Shown: one piece after another, positions 22,863 to 34,189 of the stretch
Layout of the letters: every line of letters begins with the position of its first letter
Position numbering within the stretch: position 1 is the stretch's first letter
Source: Topomyia yanbarensis
Lineage: Eukaryota; Arthropoda; Insecta; Diptera; Culicidae
Reading direction: 5' to 3'
Assembly (NCBI RefSeq): GCF_030247195.1
Contig: NC_080671.1
Location: 83,078,370 to 83,142,369 of the forward strand
Length of the DNA: 64,000 bases
Notes under the pieces: generated by a model
Told to the model about the DNA's origin: nothing
Databases searched by the model: none
What the model saw: the letters and a program-made list of their open reading frames with translations, nothing else
Translations under genes and position numbers: made by a program

Positions 22863-25800
22863 ATTTTGCTCGGATCGGCGATGGGCATATTTTGTGGTCT
22901 ACCAGTTTCTCGTGGAATCTGGCATGCACACAATTGTACTAATAATAATACTAACAAGCAGGTTTTTAAAAGGGCCTGTTAGTAATGTAAGACTCGGGGC
23001 CCGATGCTGCAATGTTGCCAAATCAGTATGATAGTGGGAGACAGCTATTAACTTATGTCACCAAAGTTTTAACGAGGGTAGACTACGAGGAGTTTTATTG
23101 CAAAAAGAAAAATTCCATATAACAAGATACATACCAAAAAAGGAAGAATGGACACAACAAGATGGAAAAAACTGTGTTCAGAAGCTATAATCGCACATTC
23201 GTGATCTCAGGATCACAAGATTATAACCCATTCTATCGGTCCATCTAAAACCGTCGTAAGTCGACTCTGAACCTCAGGCAGTAATCAGCATCACATCCTG
23301 CAAGTATGTACGTACCTCTCGCGCGCTTATCGCAAACCAACCTTGATTAAAGACTACAGATCCACAGAAGGAAAATGTCAACCATCTTTACGACGACATG
23401 TACCCGCATCACACCGTGACGATGGCGATACTATGGGTGCAGATTTTTTTTTTTTGATTTAATCCCATCAACTCTGCGCTAGCCGTCCCAGCTAGGGTGG
23501 CCGGTAGCCACATCCTTCTCCTAGCAAATCAAGATGAGCAAAAAGCCACGCTGCTGCTGTGGAGGCACCGCCTTGCACAACTAGCGACAGGGTACGGGAG
23601 ATATAGAGAGTTGGTGTTTGTTCGTTAATTGATCAAAAGAACCAGTCCCCGTGCAGCCATCATCAGAAGTGTCATAATCATCATCGCCATTATCTTTCCA
23701 TAACATCTGAAAGCTTAGCAGTTCTAGGCGAGACTCCGGCCGATGACCGACGGTGGCTGATGGGGTGGGGGTAAACGAGAGGGCGGCCTGGTGATTATAA
23801 GAAAAATAAAAAATGTTTTTGCATATACGAGTGAGTACTAGGTTTAGGAATTGTTGTAGGGTCGTCTAGGAATTACGACAATCAGAAGTTTAAGAAATGG
23901 AAAGAATTAGCATCGAGAAATAATCTGTATTGGTGAAAGTAGACGATAGTACACAAGTACTGTCATGAAAGTTGGTTAAAAGAAAAATAAAACTCATAAA
24001 ATTAACCACCAGTCTAGTCTTATTGTTTCTTAATGTAGAATGATGCAGAATATCTGTAAACCTGCTTTTTTTGACAGAAGACCACAAAATAGGTAGATTA
24101 TATTTGCTAATTGCTTCATAAGCTATAGACACTTAATTACGTGAGGATAGGACATAAAAATACTTTTAAATCTCATTACGTTACTTATGGATTAAACAAT
24201 TATACCGATGAAATTCGGAATCTCCGCTATCCTAAAAGAAGTTTGGGAATAACGTGAAAGTAGTAATGGAACCGTTGACGTTTATAACTTTTAAGGGGCC
24301 ACAATTGAAATTATTTTTCTCGAACTATCGCGCAACGTATGGACGACCCCTGGTACGATTTTCGCTGTAGCTAAGGCGTGTTCTCACTCTTCCCAGAACC
24401 CGAACTCTAATTCGAGTCAGATAACGCTCCCAAGAATGGCAACGGGATTATGTCACCTGTCCGCTTATTGTACAAGTCTTTTGGATTCCCCAAGGAAGGT
24501 ATCCGACGACGGCAGCGGCCGCGAGTAAAGGACCGAGTATAGGAAATTGAAGTCTCCGTGTCGGTACGTGTTGCCGCCAAGCGCATATAGCAAATCAAAA
24601 AAACAGACAACTCCTTTTTTCTCTCTCCGGACTCTAGATCGTGTGGATTCATTTGCGATGGCAGTGAATGTATGAGCACGACTGAAACGCACCGAGAGGA
24701 TGCTGTACAAATCTTGAAGCTGTTGCCATTTAGCGCAGTAAACGCGACAGTAGAATCTGACAAGCGTGGGAGGTTCTATCGGAAGAAGCTGCTCGGCTGA
24801 TGTTCGGAGCAAGATACGAACAAAATGACACGTCTTTTTAAATTTTATGATTTTATGAGTAGAGATTGTAAATGAAAAATATGAATCGTGGTTGTGAGCT
24901 TCTGTGCACTGTTTTTTCTCGTGATTGTGAGACTTTCGCCCACAATCAAGCCATCGCATCAAACATTTCTCGGGTCTCGGCTTATCTGTCACAAACCTTC
25001 CTTTGTTTAGCCTCATGGTTTTCCGTCCACTACCACCCGTCGCTTTCCCGTGGACCAAGATTTCGCCGAAACAATTTCGATTACGTCCGCGTTGCTTCGC
25101 TGTCGTTTCACTGTCGACCGCACTCGTGTTTTGATTTCTCGAGTGATCCTCCATATCTGGCAGCCGTAATCAGCAAATGATTTTCGAAAAATAAATATTT
25201 GCACTACCTTATCTACTCAATCATCGTGTCTCCGTTCGTGGTTACCGTGGCTGAAGCCAGCGTGGTTCCATGTGAGCGTAGATTTGGCGCGGATGTTGTT
25301 TCCGCATTGCAACGAGCGCGTTCCGTTGTTCCATCGACGAGACCGGCCAAAGTGAAAATGGTCATGTCAAAATTTAATTAAGTATGTCCATGCGTGGGAA
25401 ATGTGGGTCACTTACCAAGTCGGTGGAGTCTACACGCGCGCTCGCGCGTGTTCATATCTTGCGAAAGCAGATGTTTGCTGCCGAAGGGTGGACCACAAAC
25501 CGCGCAAGACACATAAATCAAACCAGTTTGTCATATTTGTGTGCAGAGGGTGCCCCGCAAAAATTGGACTGCCGTGAGCAAACAATCCGATTTCAGTTCA
25601 AATATTTACAGGAATCATCCTACCCGGCTTAAGCACTCATGATTTGTGGGGCGAGTGATTCGATATTTACACAGGAGCAGATTTTGTCACCGGGCGATTT
25701 CGGTGTTTGTGTGTTTGCGGATCAGGATCCATTTCAGGTAGAGGACAGCTGCCGTTCAGTTCAGTATGGAACAAATTGAGAAGTGGGAAAAAGGTGCGAA

Positions 25801-26374
25801 AGAAAGAGGATCTTGCCAACAATGATAATCTTCGACCCTCCCGGGTTGCAGCAGAGCAAACATGACACTGCATGTAATTCAGGATACACCCGCGCTCCTA
25901 GTCCGTACCCTGTCCCATCCCACTCCCTCTCATCGCACTAACCATTTAGTGATCCGATCTTTGGAAAAGCGTTTTCTAGACTATATCTCTCTTCATTGAA
26001 AGATCTGCTTTCGGAGAAGTTGAAAGCCGAAATGGTCGAAATGAATTGTACGGAATGGATTAAAAAAGAAAAGGTGTCAGGATGTGAAGGGTAGAAAAAA
26101 ATACGGAAAACATCTGACAAACAAAATGCATTAACAGCTTACGCATTGTAGTGCCACGGTAGACCGCCTTCGAGCCAACCACCGACCAGCAGCTTATAAA
26201 ATGTGCTGAATCACTGCTGTCGCTGGATCAATTTACAATAGATCGTTCGTTGTCTTTTGTTTCTGGCGGAAAATGTACTTTCAATCAATGTTTAGAAATT
26301 CACAGCTGATAGTGAATCATGGACATAATTGAACCGAAAATTCCATTCGATTCAGTTCTTCGAGATCACAAAAC
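22863..26374. other. Mostly unique sequence, no supported gene; 229-codon minus ORF at 24465-25154
   Basis: Right of the satellite the sequence looks single-copy. A 12-T run at about 23444 could mark an old poly(A) insertion on the minus strand. Between 24400 and 25900 the GC content rises and CpG-containing words are common (a GCGCGCTCGCGCG tract near 25437). The longest frame, 25154-24465 on the minus strand (229 codons), has no recognisable domain and no visible splice context. I treat it as probable chance. A regulatory or 5' region of a host gene outside the window is possible. Confidence 0.35.
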
Positions 26375-26616
26375 GCATGTGTATGTGTGAGTCATTGAAA
26401 CTCATACAAGTTTCTCAGAGATAGCTGAGCCGATTTGCACAAACTTGGGTTCAAATTATCGGTATAACGTTTCCATGAGCTGCAATTGAATTTTTAATTG
26501 ATCGGGCTTCGGATCCAGGAATTACGGATTGAAGGGTGTAGTAAGTTACAACTCGTAACACAGTAAATTCCCATATAAACTGGCACCACAATGATGGTGA
26601 CTGACGTTTGGTTACA
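26375..26616. repeat. Dispersed repeat related to 42114-42330
   Basis: The segment shares an ordered set of words with 42114-42330: GTGTATGTGTG, then CTCAGAGATAGCTGA, then an ACACAAACTT-like word, and AATTCCCATATAAACTGG. It is the same medium-copy family that supplies the duplicated block next to it. No coding capacity is visible. Confidence 0.6.
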
Positions 26617-26989
26617 GAGTTACAGGTTGGTTAGGGCGGTCACATAAAAAACGGGATAATTATTTCGATTCGCAGATCTAGATCACTGATGGCCAGTCCA
26701 AGATTCTTGGAATGTATTGTTTACTGTCGATATTTTCAAAAGTTCCAGGCTCAGAGCATATTTCAGTACTAAAGTTCCATCGGTTCTTCGGTGATGATTG
26801 AACCGATTCTCTCAAACCTAGTCTCAAATGGAAGATGAACTGTTAACGCTGGATTGACCCTAGCTCAAAAAACCTGTATGAATTCACCTAGCGGTGCAAT
26901 TGTGCCTTTCTCATTTCTCCAAACTATGACACCATGGCTGGAAATGTTCAATATAATCGTGCAGGTGTCTTACATTCTTAGTACACTTC

Positions 26990-27260
26990 AGGGCCGGCGG
27001 AATACGTGGGTAGTATGGGTAGTACTACCCACTCGAAAATTGCCGAGGGGGGGATTACCCGCTCGAAAGTTTGGAAAAAACCAAAACCTGAGATTAACCA
27101 CGCATGTGTCTCGCGAACAAAACGTATGCGTCTAAAATTCTCGATGAAAAACAATTTCATATTTTTATTCAGATACAAATTTATTTGTTTCACAATTTAA
27201 AATTTTTGAAAATATGGGATAATAATGACTTTTTGAAATTTGAATTTATTTTTATACACC
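26990..27260 (+). repeat. GGGTAGTACTACCCAC repeat, copy 2 of 3
   Basis: This is nearly identical to 32343-32610 and related to 4085-4330. It has the palindromic core, a poly-G stretch and an AT-rich tail in the same order. The small frames it contains are conserved between copies only because the DNA is duplicated. Confidence 0.75.
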
Positions 27261-27771
27261 CAAAACGAATCTCTGTGAGCGTAATGCATCTGTTTTTTTC
27301 GCTCTCGAACTGTGAGCGAAAAACTCCCAAATGACTCGTTAGTGTTTAACCAACCTCATACTTATGCAATACAATATCGTATCCCGTAGCTACACGTTGT
27401 TTGCTACACAGTGAAGAGATAACTTAAATAACACATACCAACGTCTCCATGCTATCGCACGTGGGATCGCTGCTGCAACGATGAGAAGTTTACGGCTACT
27501 GGTCATGTGTCGTTGTGGTTTACGGTGTAAATAGGCGTTTTAACGAGTAGATGTTTGTTGGTTCCAGTCCCGGAAAATGTCTGTGTGTGTATGTTTTTTT
27601 TTTATTTTTTTCCTTTTTTATTTCGACTATGTTAGTCACATTTTCTTGTTTACATTTTAACGACATTCAATTAGCTAGAGATTACTGGGTAGGGAAAGTT
27701 ATGAAAATTAGAGCCATAGTACTCAAGTGAGAGCAAGGACGTGAAGTAAACAGATCGGAAAACTAATCTAT

Positions 27772-27926
27772 TGTCTTCTGTTAATGAGGGTCGAGCGTAG
27801 GCAGTTTAACTACGGTCGGTTGTCACGGTAAAGATGGATACGTCTATCGATACCAGGACACATGTTAGTGAACTCGGGTGATTCGTAGTTATACTCCCTA
27901 AGCTCGACCCTCATTAACAGAAGACA
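27772..27926. repeat. 155-bp inverted-repeat element (copy in block 1)
   Basis: The arms begin TGTCTTCTGTTAATGAGGGT and end with the exact complement, giving a 25-bp perfect terminal stem with weaker pairing further in. The equivalent copy at 33117-33271 pairs for about 34 bp because its inner arms (CTTAGGCAGT and ACTGCCTAAG) match better, although it carries one outer mismatch. This looks like a small MITE or a structured element. Confidence 0.7.
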
Positions 27927-29387
27927 AAGATTAAGCCCGTACGATATTAAGTATGTTTTTATAGTAAGGTTAAAAAAGCTTCAAAAGCCTGGAATGTAGT
28001 GTATTGACACTGTGTGGGACTCACGACTCACGTTCGTGCCTAACCACTAAAAACATTCCTTGCTTTTTACGCTCTTCTTCCCCAAGGAACTACATCATCG
28101 TACTACTTCGTGAGGGGGGGGGGGGGTTCGTTGTGCTTTTGTCGCACCTCTTTCTGCTGCTCTATCTCGGAGCCTGGTTCATGGAGTGGCACGACCTATG
28201 AGCTTTGATTTAACTCTTGTCTCCATCTATTACGTCGCCATTTAGTTCTCGTTTCCGTGGTGAGACGTTTAGGTACTGATTCCCTGAGCCATTTAGCTCA
28301 TGTTTCTGTGAGTCATTCAGCTCCCGGCCTTATCACGGTCTGCTTGGATAGTGCTCAACGGTGAACTTACCCTACTCCGACCGATAGTTCCCAGACGGAG
28401 GAATTTCCCCCGGCACCGATACCCGCTTCCTTGACTCCCAGCTTTACCGCTTGTCATAGTCCGATTGAGAGTTCCATGACAACGGAATTTCTTTCGTTAC
28501 CGGTGTTTGCTTCGTGAGCCAATTAGCTACCCTTTTCGTCACGATTCTATCGGATAGTCCACGACGCCGAATCTACCCTATCGTGAATTACCCGGCGGTA
28601 GATTGCTCCTGATACCGATGTACGTTTCTGTGAGCCATTAAGCTCCCCGCTTCGTCTACTCGTTCTAGTCCCCGGCGGTAAACCAAGCCTACTCAACGGC
28701 CAGCCAGTAGGTGCTGAGGTCCATCCAGCGATTCCGGGTTCACTGGCGCCCCAACGACCCACTTCTGGTTATTCGATGCGGTCTACTCGGTCTAATCCCC
28801 GGCGGTGGATCTAGCCTACTCACTAGCTACCCGGTAGAGTGTCGAGATCGGTCCGGCGATTCCGGTGAAGCCTGACGTCCGGTTCGCTGGCGTCCCGAAG
28901 ACCCGAGCCCTGTGCTACATCGCGTACTACTCAACTGGTCTCCAGTGGTGGACCCAGTCTACACCGTCGGTGAGACTAATGACCAATCAAAGTAGTTTTG
29001 ACCACATTGGTTACCCATGACGGTTCTTGATGCCCCCGGGGAACTCACCAAGTTCCTAAGCTAACGCCTATTTCCCAGCGAATTCTTGACCGATTTTTAC
29101 AAAATTGATTTCAAATGAATGATACAATAATACCCTTCACTCCTTAACGAATTATTTAAGGTGGAAGTTACCCCAAAAATATCGTGAAATTTGGAATATC
29201 ATTTTAAATTCAACAGATAGTTACGTTCCGCAAAAATATGTGTTTCGATACCGCAAACAACTTTGTGGAAGATTCCAAGAAGATACGAGAATGTCTAAAA
29301 AAGTTATCATGTAAAAACTAATTTTAAGGGGTCTTCCATATAATATGTTCCATAACCCGTAAACTATTGAAGCTAGATATATGGTGT

Positions 29388-31976
29388 TCAGGCTAGCTAT
29401 GCAGAGATGCCTTGACGATTGCCGTTTCCCCGATAGATGGAAAAGGCAGAAATTGGTGCTGTTGCCGAAGCCTGGGAAGCCGCCAGGCGACCCATCGGCG
29501 TACAGACCAATCTGTCTGATCGACACGATTGGAAAACTGCTTGAGAGGATCATCCTCAACAGGCTCACCTCGTACGCGGAAGGTACGGACGGTCTGTCAA
29601 GCAACCAGTTTGGCTTTCGGAAGGGTAAGTCCACAGTGGACGCTCTCAACTCAGTGATAAATACTGCCGAGATAGCGATCCAACGAAAAAGGCGAGGTAT
29701 TTGATACTGTGCGTTAGTGACACTCGACGTGAAGAACGCATTCAACAGCGCAAGCTGGGATGCCATCGCGCTCTCGTTACACCGGCTTAGCCTACCGGTG
29801 GGTCTGTACCGGATCTTGGAATGTTACTTCCAGAACCGCGTACTGCTATACGAGACCGATGCCGGTCAGAAAAGGGTTCCGATTACCGCCGGAGTCCCGC
29901 AGGACTCGATCCTAGGCCCGGTGCTATGGAACCTTATGTATGACGGGGTTCTGAGACTGAAGTTCCCTCCTGGGGTCAAGATCGTATCGACGTAACCTTG
30001 GAGGTCTACGGGGAGTCAATTCCTGAGGTAGAACTAACCGCAGAACACGCGATTAGCACGGTGGAGGAATGGATGAGCGCGAGAGGCCTGGAGCTCGCTC
30101 GTCATAAGACGGAGGTAGTTATCGTCAACAACCGCAAGTCGGCACAACATGCAGTTATCCATGTGGGGGAAGTCGCGATCACTTCACAGCGAAGTCTGAA
30201 GTCTCTCGGAGTCATTATAGACGACAAGCTGACCTTCGGCAGCCATGTCGACTATACGTGCAAGAGAGCGTCGACTGCTGTTGCGGCTCTATCGAGAATG
30301 ATGTCCAACAGCTCAAAGGTGTGCGCCAGTAGACGTAGGTTACTGGCAGGCGTTGCCGTATCTATCCTCAGGTACGGCGGCCCGTCATGGTCAAGAGCAC
30401 TAAGGGTAACCAGTTACCTACAGAAACTGGAGAGCACCTACCGCGTGATGTGCCTCAGAGTGATATCTGCCTACCGCACGGTATCACACGATGCATCCTG
30501 CGTGATAGCGAGCATGATGCCAGTCGGGCTGGTCATTCGGGAAGATGAGGAGTGCTTTGAGCTACGTGGAAATAGGGGAGCCCGCGAGCGCACCAGGGTG
30601 ACCTCGGTCGCCAGATGGCAGCGTGAGTGGGACAACTCCTCGAAAGGTAGGTGGACCCACCGGCAGATACCTAGCATATCGAGCTGGGTGGGAAGACCCC
30701 ATGGGGAAGTTCACTTCCACCTGACACAATTCCTGTCAGGCCATGGCTGTTTCCGACAGTACCTCCACAGGTTCGGGCACGCGGAGGTCCCAGTCTGCCC
30801 GGACTGCCCAGGTGTAGATGAAACTGCCGAACACATACTGTTCGTATGTCATCGGTTCGATGTCGAAAGAAGAGCAATGCTTGACGTCTGTGGCTGGGAC
30901 ACAACCCCTGATACCCTTATTCAGCGGATGTGTCAATCGGTGGAGAAGTGGAACGCAGTCTCGGCTGCTACCATCCAGATTGCCAGTAGGCTACAGGTAA
31001 TCTGGCGAACCGAGCACAGACGGCGGGCACGGCTAACTAGTGATTGGTTAGCTGGAGCGAAAAAGGCCAAGCGCAAAATAAGAGAGTGAATGGTCTGTTC
31101 ATGCCGAGGTAGGTTGGCGCAGCGAATGGCAACCGCGTAAGGGGTAAACCCAGCCACCCCGAAGCAAGACAGAAGAGTGAGTGTATAGGCGTATAAGTGG
31201 ACTGCCTCATGCCAAGACGGGAGGGTCGTAGCGTAGTATGTTGGAACTAAGCTATCGATGCCTCATGGCGTGGCAGAGGAGTGAAAGGGTGAGCATCCAA
31301 GTCAGTCTCACATTGCATGTTAAGGGTGAGCATAAAAGTCAGCCTCACAGGTTGGTAGAGGCTAGCACAAAAGTCAGCCTAGCAAGGAATGAAAAAGGTG
31401 AGCACAAAAGTCAGCCTCGCATGGTATGTCAGAAGTGGGGCCTAAGAAAAATGTCCCACATGGGATGCCAGAGGGAGTGACAAAGGTACAATAGAGTGGC
31501 ACGATTGAGAGTGAATCAGGTGATAGGGTGAGCACCCAAGTCAGCCTCACATGGATGGGTAGGGCGAGCACAAAAGTAAGCCTAGCAAGGAATGAGTAAG
31601 GTGAGCACACAAGTCAGCCTCGCATGGAACGTAAAAGGTGAGCACAAAAGTCAGCCTCATGTGGGAGTGTTTGAGAGTGAATCAAAGTGTGATTGAGAGA
31701 GCACCCAAGTAAGCCTCATACAGGATGTATGATCGCGTGAGCGAGAGTGAATGAGTACATTGAGTACAGCCATCCCCCCAGAAGTAATACCGAGAGGTAG
31801 TTCCTGGGAGGAATGATGGCGGAGCCCAATGGAGTTTAGTCGGTATTAATGGCTGGTCACCATTCGAGTCCGACACGCCCCCAGTGCACCCCGTGTGGTA
31901 GATTGGACCCTACCAATAGCACGTGTACTGGGCTAGGACATAAAGGTCTTCTCCATTGTAAAAAAAAAAAAAAAAA
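29388..31976 (+). pseudogene. 5'-truncated R1-like non-LTR retrotransposon (RT, C-terminal zinc knuckle, 3' UTR, poly(A))
   Basis: The element starts inside the RT domain. It encodes the RT fingers (KRQKLVLLPKPGKPPGD, AYRPICLIDTIGKLLER, NQFGFRKGKSTVDA), the palm (TLDVKNAFNSASW) and GVPQDSILGPVLWN, where the usual PQG is PQD. A long C-terminal domain (29998-31089) ends in a CPDC...H...C knuckle (CPDCPGVDETAEHILFVC) as in R1/LOA-group elements. Lesions are one in-frame stop at about 29702 and a small frameshifting deletion at about 29988-29997 that removes the FADD catalytic box. The 3' UTR (31090-31959) ends in a 17-A tail. The sequence is otherwise well preserved, so the copy seems fairly young but is catalytically dead. 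Clade is assigned from motif memory. Confidence 0.85.
31270..31720 (+). repeat. Imperfect tandem repeats in the LINE 3' UTR
   Basis: A unit of the type GGTGAGCACAAAAGTCAGCC, followed by CTCGCATGG-like words, recurs about nine times at 40-60 bp spacing with variation. Repeats in the 3' UTR are common in R1-like elements. No open frame of interest uses them. Confidence 0.75.
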
Positions 31977-33762
31977 GAGTTACAGGTTGGTTAGGGCGGT
32001 CACATAAAAAACGGGACAATTATTTCGATTCGCAGATCTAGATCACTAGTCCAAGATTCTTGGAATGTATTGTTTACTGTCGATATTTTCAAAAGTTCCG
32101 GGCTCGGGGCATATTTCAGTACTAAAGTTCCATCGGTTTTTCGGTGATGACTGAACCGATTTGCTCAAACCTAGTCTCAAATGGAAGATGAACTGTTAAC
32201 GCTGGATTGACCCTAGCTAAAAAAACTCGTTTTAATCCACCTAGCGGTGCAATTGTGCCATTCTCATTTCTCCAAACTATGACTCCATGGCTGGAAATGT
32301 TCAATATAATTGTGGAAATGTCTTACATTCTTAGTACACTTCAGTGCCGGCGGAATACGTGGGTAGTATGGGTAGTACTACCCACTCGAAAATTGCCGAG
32401 GGGGGGATTACCCGCTCGAAAGTTTGGAAAAAACCAAAACCTGAGATTAACCACGCATGTGTCTCGCGAACAAAACGTATGCGTCTAAAATTCTCGATGA
32501 AAAACAATTTCATATTTTTATTCAGATACAAATTTATTTGTTTCACAATTTAAAATTTTTGAAAATATGGGATAATAATGACTTTTTGAAATTTGAATTT
32601 ATTTTTATACACCCAAAACGAATCTCTGTGAGCGTAATGCATCTGTTTTTTTCGCTCTCGAACTGTGAGCGAAAAACTCCCAAATGACTCGTTAGTGTTT
32701 AACCAACCTCATACTTATGCAATACAATATCGTATCCCGTAGCTACACGTTGTTTGCTACACAGTGAAGAGATAACTTAAATAACACATACCAACGTCTC
32801 CATGCTATCGCACGTGGGATCGCTGCTCCAACGATGAGAAGTTTACGGCTACTGGTCATGTGTCGTTGTGGTTTACGGTGTAAATAGGCGTTTTAACGAG
32901 TAGATGTTTGTTGGTTCCAGTCCCGGAAAATGTCTGTGTGTGTATGTTTTTTTTTTCCTTTTTTATTTCGACTATGTTAGTCACATTTTCTTGTTTACAT
33001 TTTAACGACATTCAATTAGCTAGAGATTACTGGGTAGGGAAATTTATGAAAATTAGAGCCATAGTACTCAAGTGAGAGCAAGGACGTGAAGTAAACAGAT
33101 CGGAAAACTAATCTATTGTCTTCTGTTAATGAGGGTCGAGCTTAGGCAGTTTAACTACGGTCGGTTGTCACGGTAAAGATGGACACGTCTATCGATACCA
33201 GGACACATGTTAGTGAACTCGGGTGATTCGTAGTTATACTGCCTAAGCTCGACCCTCATTAAAAGAAGACAAAGATTAAGCCCATACGATATTAAGTATG
33301 TTTTTTATAGTAAGGTTAAAAAAGCTTCAAAAGCCTGGCATGTAGTGTATTGGCACTATGTGGGACTCACGACTCACGGTCGTACCCAATCACTAAAAAC
33401 ATTCCTTGCTTTTTACGCTCTTCTTCCCCAAGGAACTACATCATCGTATTACTTCGTGGGGGGGGGGGTTCGTTGTGCTTTCGTCGCACCTCTTTCTGCT
33501 GCTCTATCTCGGAGCCTCGCTTGGTTCATGGAGTGACACGACCTATGAGCTGTGATTTAACTCTTGTCTCCATCTATTACGTTGCTGTTTAGTTCTCGTC
33601 CCCGTGGTGAGACGTTTAGGTGCTGATTCCCTGAGCCATTTCGTTACCGGTGTTTGCTTCGTGAGCCAATTAGCTACCCTTTTCGTCACGATTCTATCGG
33701 ATAGTCCACGGCGCCGAATCTACCCTATCGTGAATTACCCGGCGGTAGATTGCTCCTGATAC
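31977..33762. repeat. Duplicated block, copy 2, part 1
   Basis: The block starts directly after the LINE poly(A) and matches 26617-28615. Differences are scattered substitutions, a 7-bp deletion near 32046 and a net loss of about 206 bp near 33637. It contains the third GGGTAGTACTACCCAC repeat (32343-32610) and the second 155-bp inverted repeat (33117-33271). It is broken off at CCTGATAC (33755-33762) by the next element and resumes at 38145. Confidence 0.85.
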
Positions 33763-33887
33763 CAGAGCTGTAGAGAGAAATAGCGGGCCTGGGGGGTCCA
33801 GCATAAGGGCCCCCTCCATCATTGAAAATTTTTCGAACACACAAACGGTGAGCTCGAGTGAGTGTTGTACATTCAAATGATTTTAAT

Positions 33888-34128
33888 GCATTTTTTTGTT
33901 TATTTTCCGTCAGTATCTGTCTGCATTGAGTATCTATCACCGACGCCAGAGAGGTGTTTCCACGACCAGATATCGGGTCATCAACACATGGACCGGGACC
34001 AACGGCTCTACTTCCCTTGTGAAGGGTTCTTACTTCAGAAAATTTCATCGACCTCGGCTGGGATTGAACCCAGACCCACTGGACTAAGTGGCAGTAACGC
34101 TTACCACTCTTCTACCAGCGCAGTCTAT
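33888..34128 (-). mobile_element. tRNA-derived SINE
   Basis: On the minus strand a tRNA-like head begins near 34128. It carries an A-box-like word (TGGTAGAAGAGTGGTAAGCG) and a good B box (GGGTTCAATCCC, complement of 34059-34070). An unrelated body follows, then an A-rich end near 33888-33901. The boxes are RNA polymerase III promoter elements. The region after the B box does not close a tRNA acceptor stem, so this is a SINE rather than a tRNA gene. Confidence 0.6.
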
Positions 34129-34189
34129 AATTAAAATTTGGTCAAACAAGAATGCATGAAAACTGATTTTTGAGAGTCCCTCATTTATA

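Larger units (their letters stand above)
26617..29387. repeat. Duplicated block, copy 1 (upstream of the R1-like LINE)
   Basis: From GAGTTACAGGTTGG at 26617 this block matches the sequence that starts immediately after the LINE poly(A) at 31977. It is almost identical for about 2 kb, at offset 5353 for most of it. It ends exactly where the LINE begins, at ATGGTGT (29387). The matching end in copy 2 is at 42800. Copy 1 keeps the single CCTGATAC (28608-28615), which is the empty site of the 4.4-kb element found in copy 2. Relative to copy 2 it lacks about 340 bp at the 28974/28975 junction. It contains a GGGTAGTACTACCCAC repeat copy and a 155-bp inverted repeat. There are no genes. Confidence 0.85.

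Noticed and set aside
24465..25154. 229-codon minus-strand ORF as a host gene
   Set aside because: No recognisable domain, no splice signals or start context of note, and it lies in GC-richer sequence where chance ORFs lengthen. Kept only as a comment in the gap description.
33888..34128. Minus-strand tRNA gene
   Set aside because: A and B boxes are present, but the 3' half does not close an acceptor stem and an unrelated body with an A-rich end follows. This fits a SINE.
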